This document shows, in pieces, positions 50,462-63,700 of a stretch of DNA of 64,000 bases. How positions within the stretch are numbered: position 1 is the first letter of the stretch; every line of letters begins with the position of its first letter. A program made the translations under genes and the position numbers. The notes beneath the pieces are model-generated. The model worked only from the letters and a program-made list of their open reading frames with translations. It was not told where the DNA came from and ran no database searches. The DNA comes from Siphonodentalium dalli (lineage: Eukaryota > Mollusca > Scaphopoda > Gadilida > Siphonodentaliidae): NCBI GenBank assembly GCA_032622095.1, contig CP136061.1, forward strand, positions 91,861,845 to 91,925,844, written 5' to 3'.

Positions 50462-51131
50462 GCGGCTGGTTGACTCGCATATATAAGAGAATGCATTGGC
50501 ACAGGATAAAAAAAATCCCGACTTCCGACTGGATTTGATATAGCGGGTCACATTTATGACTAAATCCTGAATTTTGTTTAATTTTTGAAGTTTTTTGAAA
50601 TTTGTGAAATTTGTGAAATTTGTGAAGTTTTTTAAGTTTTTGAATTTTTTCGAAATTTTTGAACTTTTGTAAGTTTTTGAAATTTTTGAACTTTTTGAAC
50701 TTTTTGAAATTTTTGAACTTTTTGAACTTTTTGAACTTTTTGAACTTTTTGAACTTTTTGAACTTTTTGAAGTTTTCAATGCGAGTGTCACTTTAACATT
50801 ATCCCACAGTGTGCGCCATGCGTTACTTTAACATTCATCCATAGTGAGTGTCACTTTAATAATCATCCCCAGTAAGAGCCTAGTGTCCCTTTAAAATTAA
50901 AGACTGAAGCTACCCCACCGAGATCATCACGTGATATACATGTAGATACTATACCATTCATATGGAAAAGTCTGGATATAACCAGCGGGTCATGTCCGGA
51001 CATGTCCAACCGGTACAAATAGACCGACGCGTGGGCGGAGAATATAGGTCAAACTCCAACGGTAGTACTGCAGAGAATAGAGTTATCGTTCCTGAAATAC
51101 CCCCAAACGGGGGCCTTATCATCACCCGTTA

Positions 51132-53254
51132 GAGATTGTCTGATATATAAAACATTATTAATCATTTGTGTATGTCCAATTGGTACTCATCACAAGACTG
51201 TGATTGCTTACAATACTCGTTCTACTTACACTGAAATAACAAATTGTAACACAACCATATTATCGAGATTATTTGAGCAAAATACTTGAGTACATCCGAG
51301 TCAGAACTGTATCTCATATTGACTCCTGGATGTTTCATTGGAATTAAGTTGAGCAGCGTCTCTCTATTCAGTTGAGAAACTCCCTCCTCAGTGGAATCAA
51401 CTTGGGGCTTAACAGTCTCGAGAATAGGCCATTTGATGTGTATTCATGAACAATTTGGAAAATGAAATCCACTAACCTTACATAATTATATTTAACTTAA
51501 AAGGTATGTTATGTCGTGCTATACATCAGTCTGAGTAAACTCATACCTAAATATTCATTACAACATTGAATATTAGGTCTGACGGATAACATCGCTATCT
51601 CATTTCCAAGTCCTCGGGATTCCGTAATCTGATTGATTGCGTAAATTATTTTCCGTCCAATGAAACCGCATGGGTTAATAAACAAGTGTTAGTGGGCGGA
51701 GACTCCATAATGTCACCTCTAAATATAGTAACAGAGTCGGTATTTCTCCGATCGAAAGCGATGCTTGCAAATACAACAGAGACAGAAAAAAATGGCTTCG
51801 AAATTATATATTCGGTACGATTCGGATTAATTTGAAGGATGTGCTAGACCTGATAGATAGGCCTGCGCATGGTACCAACTTGGCCTCCCATAAATATAAA
51901 TAGAACTCACTCATGTCCGTGTATTTGATTTACTTTATTGTAACATGGTTTGCAAATCAAATTATTTGTCGTAAAAAAGTCATCTGAAAGTTAAACACCG
52001 AGGAAATGACTTAATTTTATGCTTTTACATAGTTCTAAAGAATCATTTTTGATGACGACCTTATTTTTTGCTCTCGGATGCAGCTTTCCGTTTGATGCAG
52101 CGAGTTCATCTCCCGAAAAAGAATAGTCGCACACACGACAAATATTATCTTCTGTCAGTTTATGTCGCGACACGGGCCATTATTATTGCGAAGCACAACA
52201 GATAACACGTGGGGACACGTCCTGTCAATCATCGATGTATTTTTTTAAATCCGTGACGTCATTTTGGGGAAGCTCTTCGCTGAATAGAAATGGTTTTGGC
52301 GACATTAGCTCCAGACTCTATATTTCAAATACAGAGTCGACGTTCACCCAGACTGGCTATACATGTACATGTGTTATTCAGACAAGAAACAGCAGTCCTC
52401 GATGAAATCGATTGAAGCCGTAAATGTCTCGTTGTTGGCGCAAGAGAATGTTCGAAAATAAGTATATTTTAACCATGTTGATCTCTGTCCAATTGGTACT
52501 CACCACATGACAATGATGGCTTGCGATGGCTTGCACTGAACGATCGTTAATTCATGTAAAGCACAAATACAACCACTTTATTGCGAGTTTATTTAATGTG
52601 AGGATAGAATCGAGCACATTCGATTCAAGGCTTTATCTCATAGACTCCCGTATGCGCAAGAAGTAGTTGTTGAATGCTGCTGGCGCTGTTCAGTCGAGAA
52701 ACTCCCGTCCTCGCTGGAATTAATCGAAGCCTTAAATGTCTCGAGAACATGTCACTAGACTGTGTTTGGAATATTAAAAACCACTGACCGAACTGAATGT
52801 TATGTCGGGCTTATTATGCTATTCAGACAAGAAACTCCAGTCTGTATAATCAATTGGGGGCTTAGAAGAACGCGCCACTTGATGGCTGCTGATGCATAAT
52901 ATTGTTTGGAACATGAAGACATCACTTACCGCATATAAATCGTTTAAGAATATGTTCAAATATTCCCTCTGTGTTAACATTAGACAGGCGGATAACGTAA
53001 GCAGCAATAAGCATGGGACAAGTTTCTCAGAAGCCCAACCAAAGCATTAATTTCCTATTGTCAGGATATTAATTAATTTATTCCAAAATAAAAAAAAAAA
53101 ATTTAGTTAGACATTTATAAAGTTATTGTCTATGTAAGCAATATGATACTATCATCTGAGAAAGGTTTAACGTTTGAACTATATTGTGTAATCCAGTTAT
53201 CACCCTGAACATCATATATATTCCTGTGTCACATACACGGTACTGTCCGTCCGG
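51132..53254. repeat. Degenerate host repeat array
   Basis: Several diverged units share GTCCAATTGGTACTCA, CGAGCACATTCGA, TTCAGTCGAGAAACTCC, TGGAATTAATCGAAGCC and TGTCTCGAGAA in the same order (clear near 51170-51430, 52380-52450, 52490-52760 and 52820-52900). No gene recognised; the 60-codon minus frame at 51991-52173 has only a lone C-x2-C. Confidence 0.6.
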
Positions 53255-53598
53255 TAACCCTTTACCCAACAAAACGGCCAAACCCGGCCAAATAAAGCTT
53301 CAACGGCTTAAATATCTTTGGTCTGTCTCAATATAACCATACAAATATGGATATCATTGGAACCGGCTCCTTGACCACATTGTGATAGTTACAGTTATGC
53401 CCTGTGCCAATGCATTCTCTTATATATGCGAGTCGACCATAGGTCGCCTCGCATATATAAGAGAATGCATTAACAATTTTATAATTTTTAATGTGTTAAG
53501 CCAATGCATTCTCTTATATATGCGAGGCGACCTATGGTCGACTCGCATATATAAGAGAATGCATTGGCACAGGGCCCTTCTGTTGGGTAAAGGGTTAA
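53255..53598. mobile_element. MITE family A copy 4
   Basis: TAACCCTTTACCCAACAAAA...GTTGGGTAAAGGGTTAA with both palindromes; the spacer between them is shortened by a deletion. Confidence 0.84.
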
Positions 53599-54571
53599 TA
53601 TGATACAGGACGGTCGCAACCATCTCCACTAGTTTTGTTAGAATATTTCGAACTTGACCAAAATCTCACCTATTGTAGGACATCATTGTACAAAATTAAA
53701 CTCAGTTTGGATTATAATGCCCATATAGAATATTAAAATTAAGCACCAACGGCCATCCAAATATCCAAGTATGTGTTAAATTATAAATACGTCATCGAAT
53801 ATGATCATATTGCACCTATCACGACAGGAATAGGGCCAGATAGGTCATGCTGCTCCTGTGCAATAATACCATTGTGTTTGATATACATGTATTGTTAATG
53901 TTTTATATATTATTGTGCAAATAAACATATATATCAGAAATGAGCTGATAAATCAAAAATATTGTTTTATTATTATTTTGAAGGCGGTCTGATTCAGCCC
54001 ACAATATATTAATGATATTTTTCGAGCGATAACTTGGATTAGCGCGAACAAATATTATTCACAGTCCGTGAGTTAATGTCAATTGGGGTTAGTGTTGTCA
54101 TGTCGACCTATGACAAGTTGTTATTATATAGTTGTTGTCAGAGGATTATAGTTTGGTGATATGTAGTTCATTCTGGCCTCTATTGTCGGGTAAACACGTC
54201 ATATTAATTTTGTATGCGGAAGCTACTGTCATTAGCGAACCGAGTTATGGTGCAGAATCAAGAACAAGCAGCAGCGATTCCCGACAGTCTGCATATAGCG
54301 ATTACTAGGGCGGCGTAAAGATCGCAAAACTAGATGGTAACAAACATAAGTTTGATGACGACGGAGCTAGCTGGATTTCATAAACAGATAACGAAGTAGC
54401 TCACAAATTGACATTTCTCAGCAACAAATGAATCAGATTGATAGTTTGAGAGACAATCATTATAGAGTATACGCGGTGAAGATCAGTACAAACAAATTTT
54501 TTAAATCTTAACAAAGCTTAGTGAAGCACAACCAGTGTTGGCGCTGGCCCAGAAGATAGTTGAGCCAAAAC
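53599..54571. other. No gene recognised
   Basis: AT-rich, short frames only. Confidence 0.4.
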
Positions 54572-54907
54572 TCAGGCCATTCGCAATATTTTTTCGGGCC
54601 ATTTAATAAAGTGTTGGGCCATTGGTTTAATAGATTCCATCAAAGACACATACTGATGTATGTGATATAACAAACTTGAATAATTATCCACTTTGAAAGA
54701 CACCCAGCATGTCGCACTGACTTGCTTTATTTTCTTTGTGTTGACGTAATAGAACTTGTGATCTTTCTCTAACGCGATTTGAATGTTTTGCGAACGACTG
54801 AAGTATGTGTACTCTGTATTGAGAAAACGTTGGTGTTTGTCCAAATAAGGAATTTGATCTATTGCATCATAACTGGCTAGCGATAAATGGTGCGCAGTAC
54901 AATTCAC
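54572..54907 (-). pseudogene. Fragment of ZNF862/hAT-like protein
   Basis: 111 codons in which NCTAHHLSLASYDAIDQIPY and YLDKHQRFLNTEYTYFSRS resemble the C-A-H-R-L-x-L-A..A-D-x-I-P-Y-L..F...L..Y-x-Y-F-S pattern of ZNF862/KIAA1586-type proteins (domesticated hAT-like). The next motif, normally H-T-R-W-L-S, is degraded (ATCWVSF). No flanking conserved parts are intact, so this is a decayed copy. Confidence 0.5.
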
Positions 54908-55274
54908 TGATAATATTTGCGGAAACTCGTCTTCACACGTGTAGCCATACTATTCCTTCCAGTCATAACAAATGCTCGCTGTTGTGTCCTAGTGGACAAA
55001 GCTGATGGCTTTGTGAAATCCTCAACTCGCATGTCGATAAGTACCCAAGCCTGCAGCAAGCGATATGTGCCAGATTGCTTGATTTAAAATGGATGCTTTG
55101 TTTAATTAGTATATCGAATATTGGCTGCGCTATATCTACGGCGTAATCAGAGCTGTTCTACATTATGTAAAGCACAATTCATTGGGCTCTTTTTCGGGCC
55201 ATACCCGATATTTTTGGGCCATATTTTTGTTCAAGAATGACCCCCGACAGCGCGAACACTGAGCACAACTCTCT

Positions 55275-55545
55275 TTGAGCGATAACCCTCAACAAGCAGA
55301 AATAGATTCAGCAAACGAAACGATTCAAGAAGGTATCAAACTTGATGAGCGATGTTGGCAGAAGCGCATTCCAGATAAACCGAAATTAGCAAAGCCAAAA
55401 TATATAGCAGCACAAGCTTCGCCAGTCGGTAGTTTGCGTCAGAATTTAGATCAGTGGAAAATGGTGACCGAAAATCAGCATGTGTTGAATGTTATTGAAA
55501 ATGTTAATCGATTACCGTATAATGCTATTCTGGACACCATGGCCG
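55275..55545 (+). pseudogene. Possible DIRS-like retroelement fragment
   Basis: An open stretch without an ATG start. GSLRQNLDQWKMVTENQHVL, followed by NVIENVNRLPY, resembles the segment just before the reverse transcriptase in DIRS-type elements (G-R-L-x-x-F-x-x-x-W-x-x-I-T-x-D-x-W-[IV]-L). It is cut off by the MITE that begins at 55546. Confidence 0.42.
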
Positions 55546-56334
55546 GATTCGTCATCTCAGGTTTAAACCTGGTCTACGTAAACCTCTAGGTTTAAACCGC
55601 CGTGAGTCAGCTAAATCCGCGGTTTAAACCCGAGACGGCAGGTCTAAGTGACGCATTCGTCATCTCTGGTTTAAACCTGGTCCAGCCAGACCAGCGGTTT
55701 AGCAGTAGTGTCTCTGTATCGTCGAGATAATTAATCGTACTTTCCTGATGCGGACCGCCTCGTGTTATTGATTGCGAAATTCAATAATAACGACAACGAG
55801 CATAGTTTGATTGTAAATTTATATGCGAGAAGCACTCACACATATAGATTGTGTGGGGATAAGTTTTTGTCAATTTCGATAGTGTTTTTGTGTTTTATAA
55901 GCTTAAACCAGCAACTAAACCATCTAATTCGGCGGTCCAGCTAAACCATCTTTATCGAGGCTAAACCTGAGATGACGAACCGTCTTTTCTTCATCGCGGT
56001 TTAGAATTGTCAAGCAATCAGTCACAGGGTGAAGCTGTAAATTATCTCGAGTGGGGGCGTGTCTAAGTGGCGGCTGCCGACTGTTGGTATCATGTCACAG
56101 TTGATTCATTCGCACGCGATAATTGAGGACGTTTCAGTAAGCATTACATCAGCCTGCCTTTTGTTCCGCTTGGTAACAGTGTATTATGACTGCATGCTCA
56201 TATCACCGACTGGAGTTGTCAATCAGCTGGCCACTAAACGGTAAAAACGCCCACTTAGACCCGGTTTGGCTGGACAGCCAATGGGGGTTTAAACCAGGTT
56301 TAAACTTGGAGGTTTAAACCGGAGATGACGAATC
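55546..56334. mobile_element. GTTTAAAC-rich foldback MITE, probably nested
   Basis: Outer ends GATTCGTCATCTCAGGTTTA and TAAACCGGAGATGACGAATC. A second inner pair (ATTCGTCATCTCTGGTTTAA at 55648; TAAACCTGAGATGACGAAC near 55964) suggests one copy inserted in another. Multiple GGTTTAAACC palindromes within. Confidence 0.78.
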
Positions 56335-56433
56335 GGGCACATTTGTTTACAAAATAATAAATCGGCATTGGAGAGTGCAGAATTTGTCGAAGAAGAGATA
56401 AACAAGTTGCTGTTATCCAGCCATTTCTTACAA

Positions 56434-56775
56434 AAGTCCGCACATTATCTGCCTATTTGTAAATCGCTTGTTTTAGGTTGAATCTGCTCGGAATCGCCTC
56501 AATTTGAATCGATAATGTGCTGGAAATGAGATCGTTTTAGTCACATTGTCCATCCACAATTAACCGATTCTAAGCAGATATGTGCTCACAATGACATATA
56601 GGCCAAATCACGACTTGTCATGTGTACGCTCTTTGGCATGTGTTTCACTGTGGCCCGCGCAATAAAACGGAATAACGGACATGACGCCATTATCTGCTTA
56701 GTTCAGAATCAAATAAGTGCATTATGTACCTAATCCACGTTATATCATACTTATATGTCGATTATGTGCGTATTT
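56434..56775. repeat. Dispersed repeat J, copy 1
   Basis: Shares CCGCACATTATCTGC, TTGTTTTAGGTTGA, CACAATGACATATA, AATAACGGACATGAC and TTATGTGCGTATTT in order with 59929-60222. The ends are weakly inverted (CGCACATTAT / ATTATGTGCG). Flanking sequence TGACTGGAGACC also matches, so the repeat may extend about 100 bp further right. Confidence 0.75.
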
Positions 56776-57610
56776 GCCAGAGGATATATTGAAATACTGA
56801 CTGGAGACCCAAAACGTAAAGCTTCAATCTGTTTTGGTCTTACATCTCGTCAGACAAGAAATTTCCAACAGGCCAAAGTTTACACCAGATCAATATGGTT
56901 TCTCATAGTACATATAGTTTAGAGGACATTGTGTGAATATGATTCAGATCTGATAAAGGTATTCAATAGTCAAAAGGGGCTGATCTAGGCGACTCCGCAG
57001 TATTTCGTTAACACATTCACTGAAAGTTATGAAAATAAATGACCGCAGTAATTAATCTGACATTTTGTGTGAACTATCTTTCGTTTACCGATTGAGATTA
57101 TGACGGTTCACTGGGGACGGGTGGTGGTATGGTATTGAACAGAATGTCCATTTCAAAATTTAGTTGAAACTACTATATAATTGCAAACCATTTAAACCGT
57201 TCTACATGTATATTGACATATCAAACTAAATTAAAGTTTAGGTTGAATGTTTACATAAATTGATAGATACACTGACACAGTGTCCATTGCTTCAGTTGCG
57301 TGAATAAATTATCACTTGTTATCAAAATGGCCGTGTTTCGATCGGAATGTCACATTCAGATATCTCTGAACTCAGAATATGCTTACAAATCGGTCCCGAA
57401 TTGTGTCCATGTCATGGGACAAACCCGCACCAACTTCGTCTAGTCCAGACTGCGACGTTGAATATGCGCCAACCTAGTCTAGTCCCAACTGCGACGTTGG
57501 TGTCCGCGATATCGGCTATTGATATATCTGATTGATGGAGGCATGGGCGCACCACGAGTGTTCAGTCCATCAATATAGTATGAACTGATTTAGACAGTAA
57601 TGTATTATAT

Positions 57611-57964
57611 TTAAAGTGGTACTGTACACTAAATCCGACCATTTATGGGACCATCTCCTTTTATGCTCAACATATTATATGCAACAAATGAATGCATTTG
57701 AGGCATGGATTAGTGCAAAATATACTCATGTGCTCTATGAACGATGCAGACAACATGGTAATTATAATGAAAATGATTTTATGACTCCAGTCATAAATTA
57801 ATTTTCATTATAATTACCATGTCTTTTGCATCGTTCATATAGCACATGTGTGTAATTTGCACTAATCCATGGCTCAAAATCATTCATTTGTTGCATTTAT
57901 TCTGTTGAGTATAAAAGGAGATGGTCCCATAAATGGTCGGATTTAGTGTACAGTACCACTTTAA
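57611..57964. mobile_element. TTAA-flanked foldback MITE, family E copy 2
   Basis: TTAAAGTGGTACTGTACACT...AGTGTACAGTACCACTTTAA. A nearly perfect 350-bp hairpin related to 23813-24162 but with better-preserved ends. Confidence 0.88.
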
Positions 57965-58086
57965 GGGCATTGAAACGAGTATAAACGATAATGAACTTAA
58001 AACTAAACTAAAGTTTAGGCAGAATCTTGAAATTTCCAACTGCACCCTCCTTGAACAAGGACAAACTCTCAAGTATAATCCTAAAC

Positions 58087-58410
58087 CCAACTCTGTGTTA
58101 TATACACTGACATCCAACTCTGTGTTATATCCACTGACATCCAACTCTGTGTTATATACACTGACAGCCAACTCTGTGTTATATACACTGACATCCAACT
58201 CTGTGTTATATACACTGACAGCCAACTCTGTGTTATATACACTGACAGCCAACTCTGTGTTATATACACTGACATCCAACTCTGTGTTATATACACTGAC
58301 AGCCAACTCTGTGTTATATACAATGACAGCCAACTCTGTGTTATATACACTGACATCCAACTCTGTGTTATATACAATGACAGCCAACTCTGTGTTATAT
58401 ACAATGACAG
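58087..58410 (+). repeat. 27-bp minisatellite, 12 units
   Basis: Exactly twelve 27-bp units (324 bp) of CCAACTCTGTGTTATATACA-CTGACAT. Because 27 is divisible by three, all frames that happen to lack stops read through it; these are not genes. Confidence 0.95.
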
Positions 58411-58584
58411 CTGTATTGGCAACTTTTAATCCGCTCAAAAACTTTCGGAGCCTGCCAAGCAACCGACCTCGAACTTGTTAGCACAGTCAATCATGGCAAG
58501 TTGCATCTTAAATATATAGGTCAGTTGCAACCGCCAACGCACTTCGAAAGTAAATCACAAGAGACGGTAAAAAATAGCTGCCGG

Positions 58585-58966
58585 TTAACCCTTTACCCAA
58601 CAGAACGGCCCTGTGCCAATGCATTCTCTTATATATGCGAGTCGACCATAGGTCGCCTCGCATATATAAGAGAATGCATTGGCTTAACACATTAAAACTT
58701 ATAAAATTGTTAAAGAAAAAATGGTAAAAAAAGATTTTTTTTAGGCCAATGCATTCTCTTATATATGCGAGGCGACCTATGGTCGACTCGCATATATAAG
58801 AGAATGCATTGGCACAGGGCATAACTGTAACTATCACAATGTGGTCAAGGAGCCGGTTCCAATGATATCCATATTTGGATGGTTCTATTGAGACCGACCG
58901 AAGATATTTTATGCTGTTGAAGCTTTATTTGGCCGGTTTTGGCCGGTTTGTTGGGTAAAGGGTTAA
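58585..58966. mobile_element. MITE family A copy 5
   Basis: TTAACCCTTTACCCAACAGA...TTGGGTAAAGGGTTAA with both ~67-bp palindromes intact; the best-preserved copy. Confidence 0.88.
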
Positions 58967-59928
58967 TGAATTGCATCCAGTTCGACACAACACAGTAAAG
59001 TAAATGTCACAACTTTTCGCTTGTCTCACCGGGGGGTAAATTAATTTACACATTCGTTCGTATCATTAACCATAACAGTTAGAAACACACATTAGCTGCG
59101 ATTCCTGTCAGTTGAAAGTGAGCAAGCGATGTCGTCTTTTTAATGATACACGATTTCACTGAAAACATAGTCATTTCACCTCGGTTTATATTGATAAGAA
59201 GGACATTTGGTACTTTTTCGGGGAAAGTGTTGGTCGTTCTCGAAGAAAATATATTACTAATCATGCCAGGTGTACTGTCGTCATTTTATATGTTATAATA
59301 CACAGGATAAATCCACTTATAACGGCTAACAAAGAGATACTTATAATTTCCAAACACATCTTGAATTCCAGAAGGAGGGCATTTTCGCACCGTAATCCGG
59401 TGAAACATGGGTACGCTCCGGTACGAAACTATGTACAGTTTAGCCACATCATATGAAATTGTCTTTTAATCCGGACCAGAGGCAAGGCTGCATGTGACGA
59501 ATGGAAAAGACTGACGCATGTGGTCGATCAAATACACAGATTTTGATAGAACTTCAGTTGACGACTATCCAAATATTTCTTCATTTTCGGGTCCGCCTCT
59601 ACCTGCAAATACGAAGTGTTTATTTAAATGCACTGCTGTATTAGAAGACCCAAACATGACACTGCCTACTTTACACCAGCCCTTTAAACCAAATAAAAAT
59701 ATGCACGTCCGAGAAATTCTACCCCACCCAATTGGAAATGGCTGATTGACACGTCAACTTCCGATAGTGCACCTCCCTGTGGTTGGAAAGTTTCCAATTG
59801 ACTCGAAAAAATTAACCGAAAGTAGGAAAATATTCAACTTTTAGTGTAAACACTATTCTTGCATATTGTTGGGTATACATCCACAGTTTTATATACATTT
59901 CACACTAAATACTCAGCCTGTTCTCCCG
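58967..59928. other. No gene recognised
   Basis: A 75-codon frame at 59518-59745 has no recognised motif. No clear repeats. Confidence 0.4.
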
Positions 59929-60222
59929 AAAATCCGCACATTATCTGCTTACAATAGAACTTGTTTTAGGTTGATAATATCGATACTATGTGGAAAATGT
60001 GAGCGTTCTAGTCAGATTATCGACCCACAATGATGCTATTCTAAGCAGATTATGTGCACACAATGACATATAAGCCGACGGCATTTCATGTGTAAGCTCT
60101 CGAACATGTGATTTCACTTTTGCTAGCGAAATAAAACGTAATAACGGACATGACTCCATTATATGCTTATTTCAGAACAAATAATCACAGTATGTACCTA
60201 TTTCACTTTATGTGCGTATTTT
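59929..60222. repeat. Dispersed repeat J, copy 2
   Basis: Second copy of the repeat at 56434-56775, slightly shorter. It continues into TGACTGGAGACC and TTCAATCTGTTTTGGTCT. Confidence 0.75.
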
Positions 60223-60749
60223 CGTGAGGATATGTTGAAATATTGACTGGAGACCAAAAACATAATGCTTCAATCTGTTTTGGTCTGACATTTGGTCATA
60301 TGTCAGATTTCGCACTAAGGGTACTGTGCTTTCAGATAATCGCCATGTTTTTTGCAGGCATTTCGATACCAAGCTATGTGTAAAGAAAAGAACGCAAATG
60401 CCTATAGCCAGGTCAGACACATTCTGGAATCCACTATTATAGTTTTATATGGCCATAACATACTCATGTTTCCTTTATTTGCGTCGGGAATAGAAGACGG
60501 CGCATACCAGTGCACAGCCAAATTTCACTCAACATCGCAGCGAACGAACAGTATTGCGACAAAATTCGTTGTGCAATCTTTGGCGCCAGCTTGGTTGTTT
60601 AATAATATTACTGATTACTAGTATTCCTTTCTAAATGACAATAACAGGATGACTCAATCGCTCCATAACAACATTTAAACAAGTTGAGTGCTAATTGAGT
60701 TGCTTATCGTGTGCCTCATGAGTGATCATTATCCTGGACAAAATATATG

Positions 60750-63700
60750 TATGATACTGCACTAGTGTGACACTGATTTTGACTAATTTGTGTGAAATAT
60801 GGTTTTTATCATATTCACAAAACGGTAATGGTCAAATACCACTATAATAGTGGAATACCACTATAATAGTGGAAATCGGTATGTGCCTGACCTGATAACA
60901 TGCATCTGTGCTACAGCTAAGTACGTGAGTAGTAGATACTTGGTAGTTTTAAATTATCTCGCTAGAATCAACCATACGGGTATTTGAGGGCAAGTGTTAA
61001 TAGCGCCGTTGAACGCTGAACTTGCTGATATTTAACTTTTAGCTCTGATAATACGAAAGCGCATTTGGGTCATCCGAAACACCCAACATATGCATATACA
61101 AGTATACAACTCATTAGGGCCATCCCAAACACCACCGCACCCCAAATATACAACTCATTAGGGCCATCCGAAACACCACCGCACCCCAAATATACATGTA
61201 CGAATACACAACTCATTAGGGCCATCCCAAACACCACCGCACCCCAAATATACAACTCATTAGGGTCATCCGAAACACCACCGCACCCAAATATACAAGT
61301 ACAGATACACAACTCATTAGGGCCATCCCGAACACCACCGCACCCCAAATATACAACTCATTAGGGCCATCCGAAACACCACCGCACCCAAATATACAAA
61401 TATACAACTCATTAGGGCCATCCCAAACAACACCGCACCCCAAATATACAACTCGTTAGGGCCATCCGAAACACCACCACGCCCCAAATATACATGTACA
61501 AATACACAACTCATTAGGGCCATCCGAAACACCACCACACCCCAAATATACATGTACAAATACACAACTCATTAGAGCCATCCGAAACACCACCGCACCC
61601 CAAATATACAACTTATTAGGACCATCCGAAACACCAGCGCACCCCAAATATACAACCCATTAGGGCCATCCCAAACACCACCGCACCCCAAATATACAAC
61701 TCATTAGGGCCACCCGAAACACCACCACGCCCCAAATATACATGTACAAATACACAACTCATTAGAGCCATCCGAAACACCACCGCACCACAAATACACA
61801 ACTCATTAGAGCCATCCGAAACACCACCGCACCCAAATATACAAATACACAACTCATTATGACCATACACAATTAGGGCCATCCGAAACACCGCCGCACC
61901 CAAATATACAAATACACAACTCATTAGGGCGACACCGCACCCCAAACATACAATTAATTAGGGCCATCCGAACCACCACCGCACCCCAAATATACAAGTA
62001 CACAACGCATTAGGGTCATCCGAAACACCACCGCACCCTCAAATATACAAATACACAACTCATTAGGGCCATCCCAAACACCACCGCACCCTCAAATATA
62101 CAAATACACAACTCATTAGGGCCATCCGAAACACCCCCGCACCACCAAATATACATGCACAAATACACAACTCGTTATAATGACTTATTTTTATTTCTAC
62201 AAGTCGTAATAGCGACTTCCATCAACTCGTTATAACGACTTGCGAGTCGTTATAACGAGTTGTGTATTTGTATATGGGGACAATTGGGGGTGCGGTGTTT
62301 CGGAATACCCTAATGAGTTGTGTATTTGTATATGGGGACAGTTGGGGTGCGGTGCTTCGGAATGCCCTAATGAGTTGTGTATTTGTATATGGGGACAGTT
62401 GGGGTGCGGTGTTTCGGCAATAGTGCGACACTGATTTTGAATAATTTGTGTGAAATATGGTTTTTATCATATTCACAAAACGGTAATGGTCAAATACCAC
62501 AATAATGGTGGAATACCACTATAATAGTGGAAATCGGTATGTGCCTGACCTGATAACATGCATCTGTGCTACAGCTAACTACGTGAGTAGTAGATACTTG
62601 GTAGTTTTAAATTATCTCGCTAGAATCAACCATACGGGTATTTGAGGGCAAGTGTTAATAGCGCCGTTGAACGCTGAACTTGCTGATATTTAACTTTTAG
62701 CTCTGATAATACGAAAGCGCATTTGGGTCATCCGAAACACCACCGCACCCAAAATATGCATATGCAAATATACAACTCATTAGGGCCATCCCAAACACCA
62801 CCGCACCCCAAATATACAACTCATTAGGGCCATCCGAAACACCACCGCACCCCAAATATACATGTACAAATACACAACTCATTAGGGCCATCCCAAACAC
62901 CACCGCACCCCAAATATACAACTCATTAGGGCCATCCCAAACACCACCGCACCCCAAATATACAACTCATTAGGGCCATCCCAAACACCACCGCACCCCA
63001 AATATACATGTACGAATACACAACTCATTAGGGCCATCCCAAACACCACCGCACCCCAAATATACAACTAATTAGGGTCATCCGAAACACCACCGCACCC
63101 AAATATACAAGTACAGATACACAACTCATTAGGGCCATCCCAAACACCACCGCACCCCAAATATACAACTCATTAGGGCCATCCGAAACACCACCGCACC
63201 CAAATATACAAATATACAACTCATTAGGGCCATCCCAAACAACACCGCACCCCAAATATACAACTCGTTAGGGCCATCCGAAACACCACCACGCCCCAAA
63301 TATACATGTACAAATACACAACTCATTAGGGCCATCCGAAACACCACCACACCCCAAATATACATGTACAAACACACAACTCATTAGAGCCATCCGAAAC
63401 ACCACCGCACACCAAATATACAACTCATTAGGACCATCCGAAACACCAGCGCACCCCAAATATACAACCCATTAGGGCCACCCCAAACACCACCGCACCC
63501 CAAATATACAACTCATTAGGGCCATCCGAAACACCACCACGCCCCAAATATACATGTACAAATACACAACTCATTAGGGCCATCCGAAACACCACCACAC
63601 CCCAAATATACATATACAAATACACAACTCATTAGAGCCATCCGAAACACCACCGCACCCCAAATATACAACTCATTAGGACCATCCGAAACACCACCGC

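Larger units (their letters stand above)
46417..51123. mobile_element. 4.7-kb foldback element carrying a Bcl-2-like gene
   Basis: Left arm 46417-48577 and right arm 48609-51123 are inverted copies around a 31-bp GC-rich spacer. The outer ends are GATGATAAGGCCCCCGTTTG and its complement. Flanks ACCCGTT(T) at 46409-46416 and ACCCGTT(A) at 51124-51131 look like a 7-8 bp target duplication. Each arm carries, from centre outward, a Bcl-2-like gene (intact on the right, deleted on the left), a TA tract, an open frame with C-x2-C (47416-47616 / 49901-50101; no ATG), a zinc-finger/polyQ frame, several (CGG)n tracts, half of the MITE palindrome (GCCAATGCATTCTCTTATAT) and a TTCAAAAAG minisatellite. 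No transposase is recognisable, so it is probably mobilised by another element. Confidence 0.85.
48609..51123. repeat. Right arm of the foldback element
   Basis: Carries the undeleted gene; 354 bp longer than the left arm. CGG tracts at about 49651-49700, 50369-50397 and 50431-50466 could form quadruplex or hairpin structures. Confidence 0.9.

Noticed and set aside
57884-58481. Three overlapping open frames of 113-192 codons
   Set aside because: Artefact of the 12-unit 27-bp minisatellite plus part of the MITE at 57611-57964.
60352-60621. Possible exon after TTTTTTGCAG
   Set aside because: The acceptor-like sequence is good but the frame has no recognisable homology and no matching donor-bounded neighbour exons.
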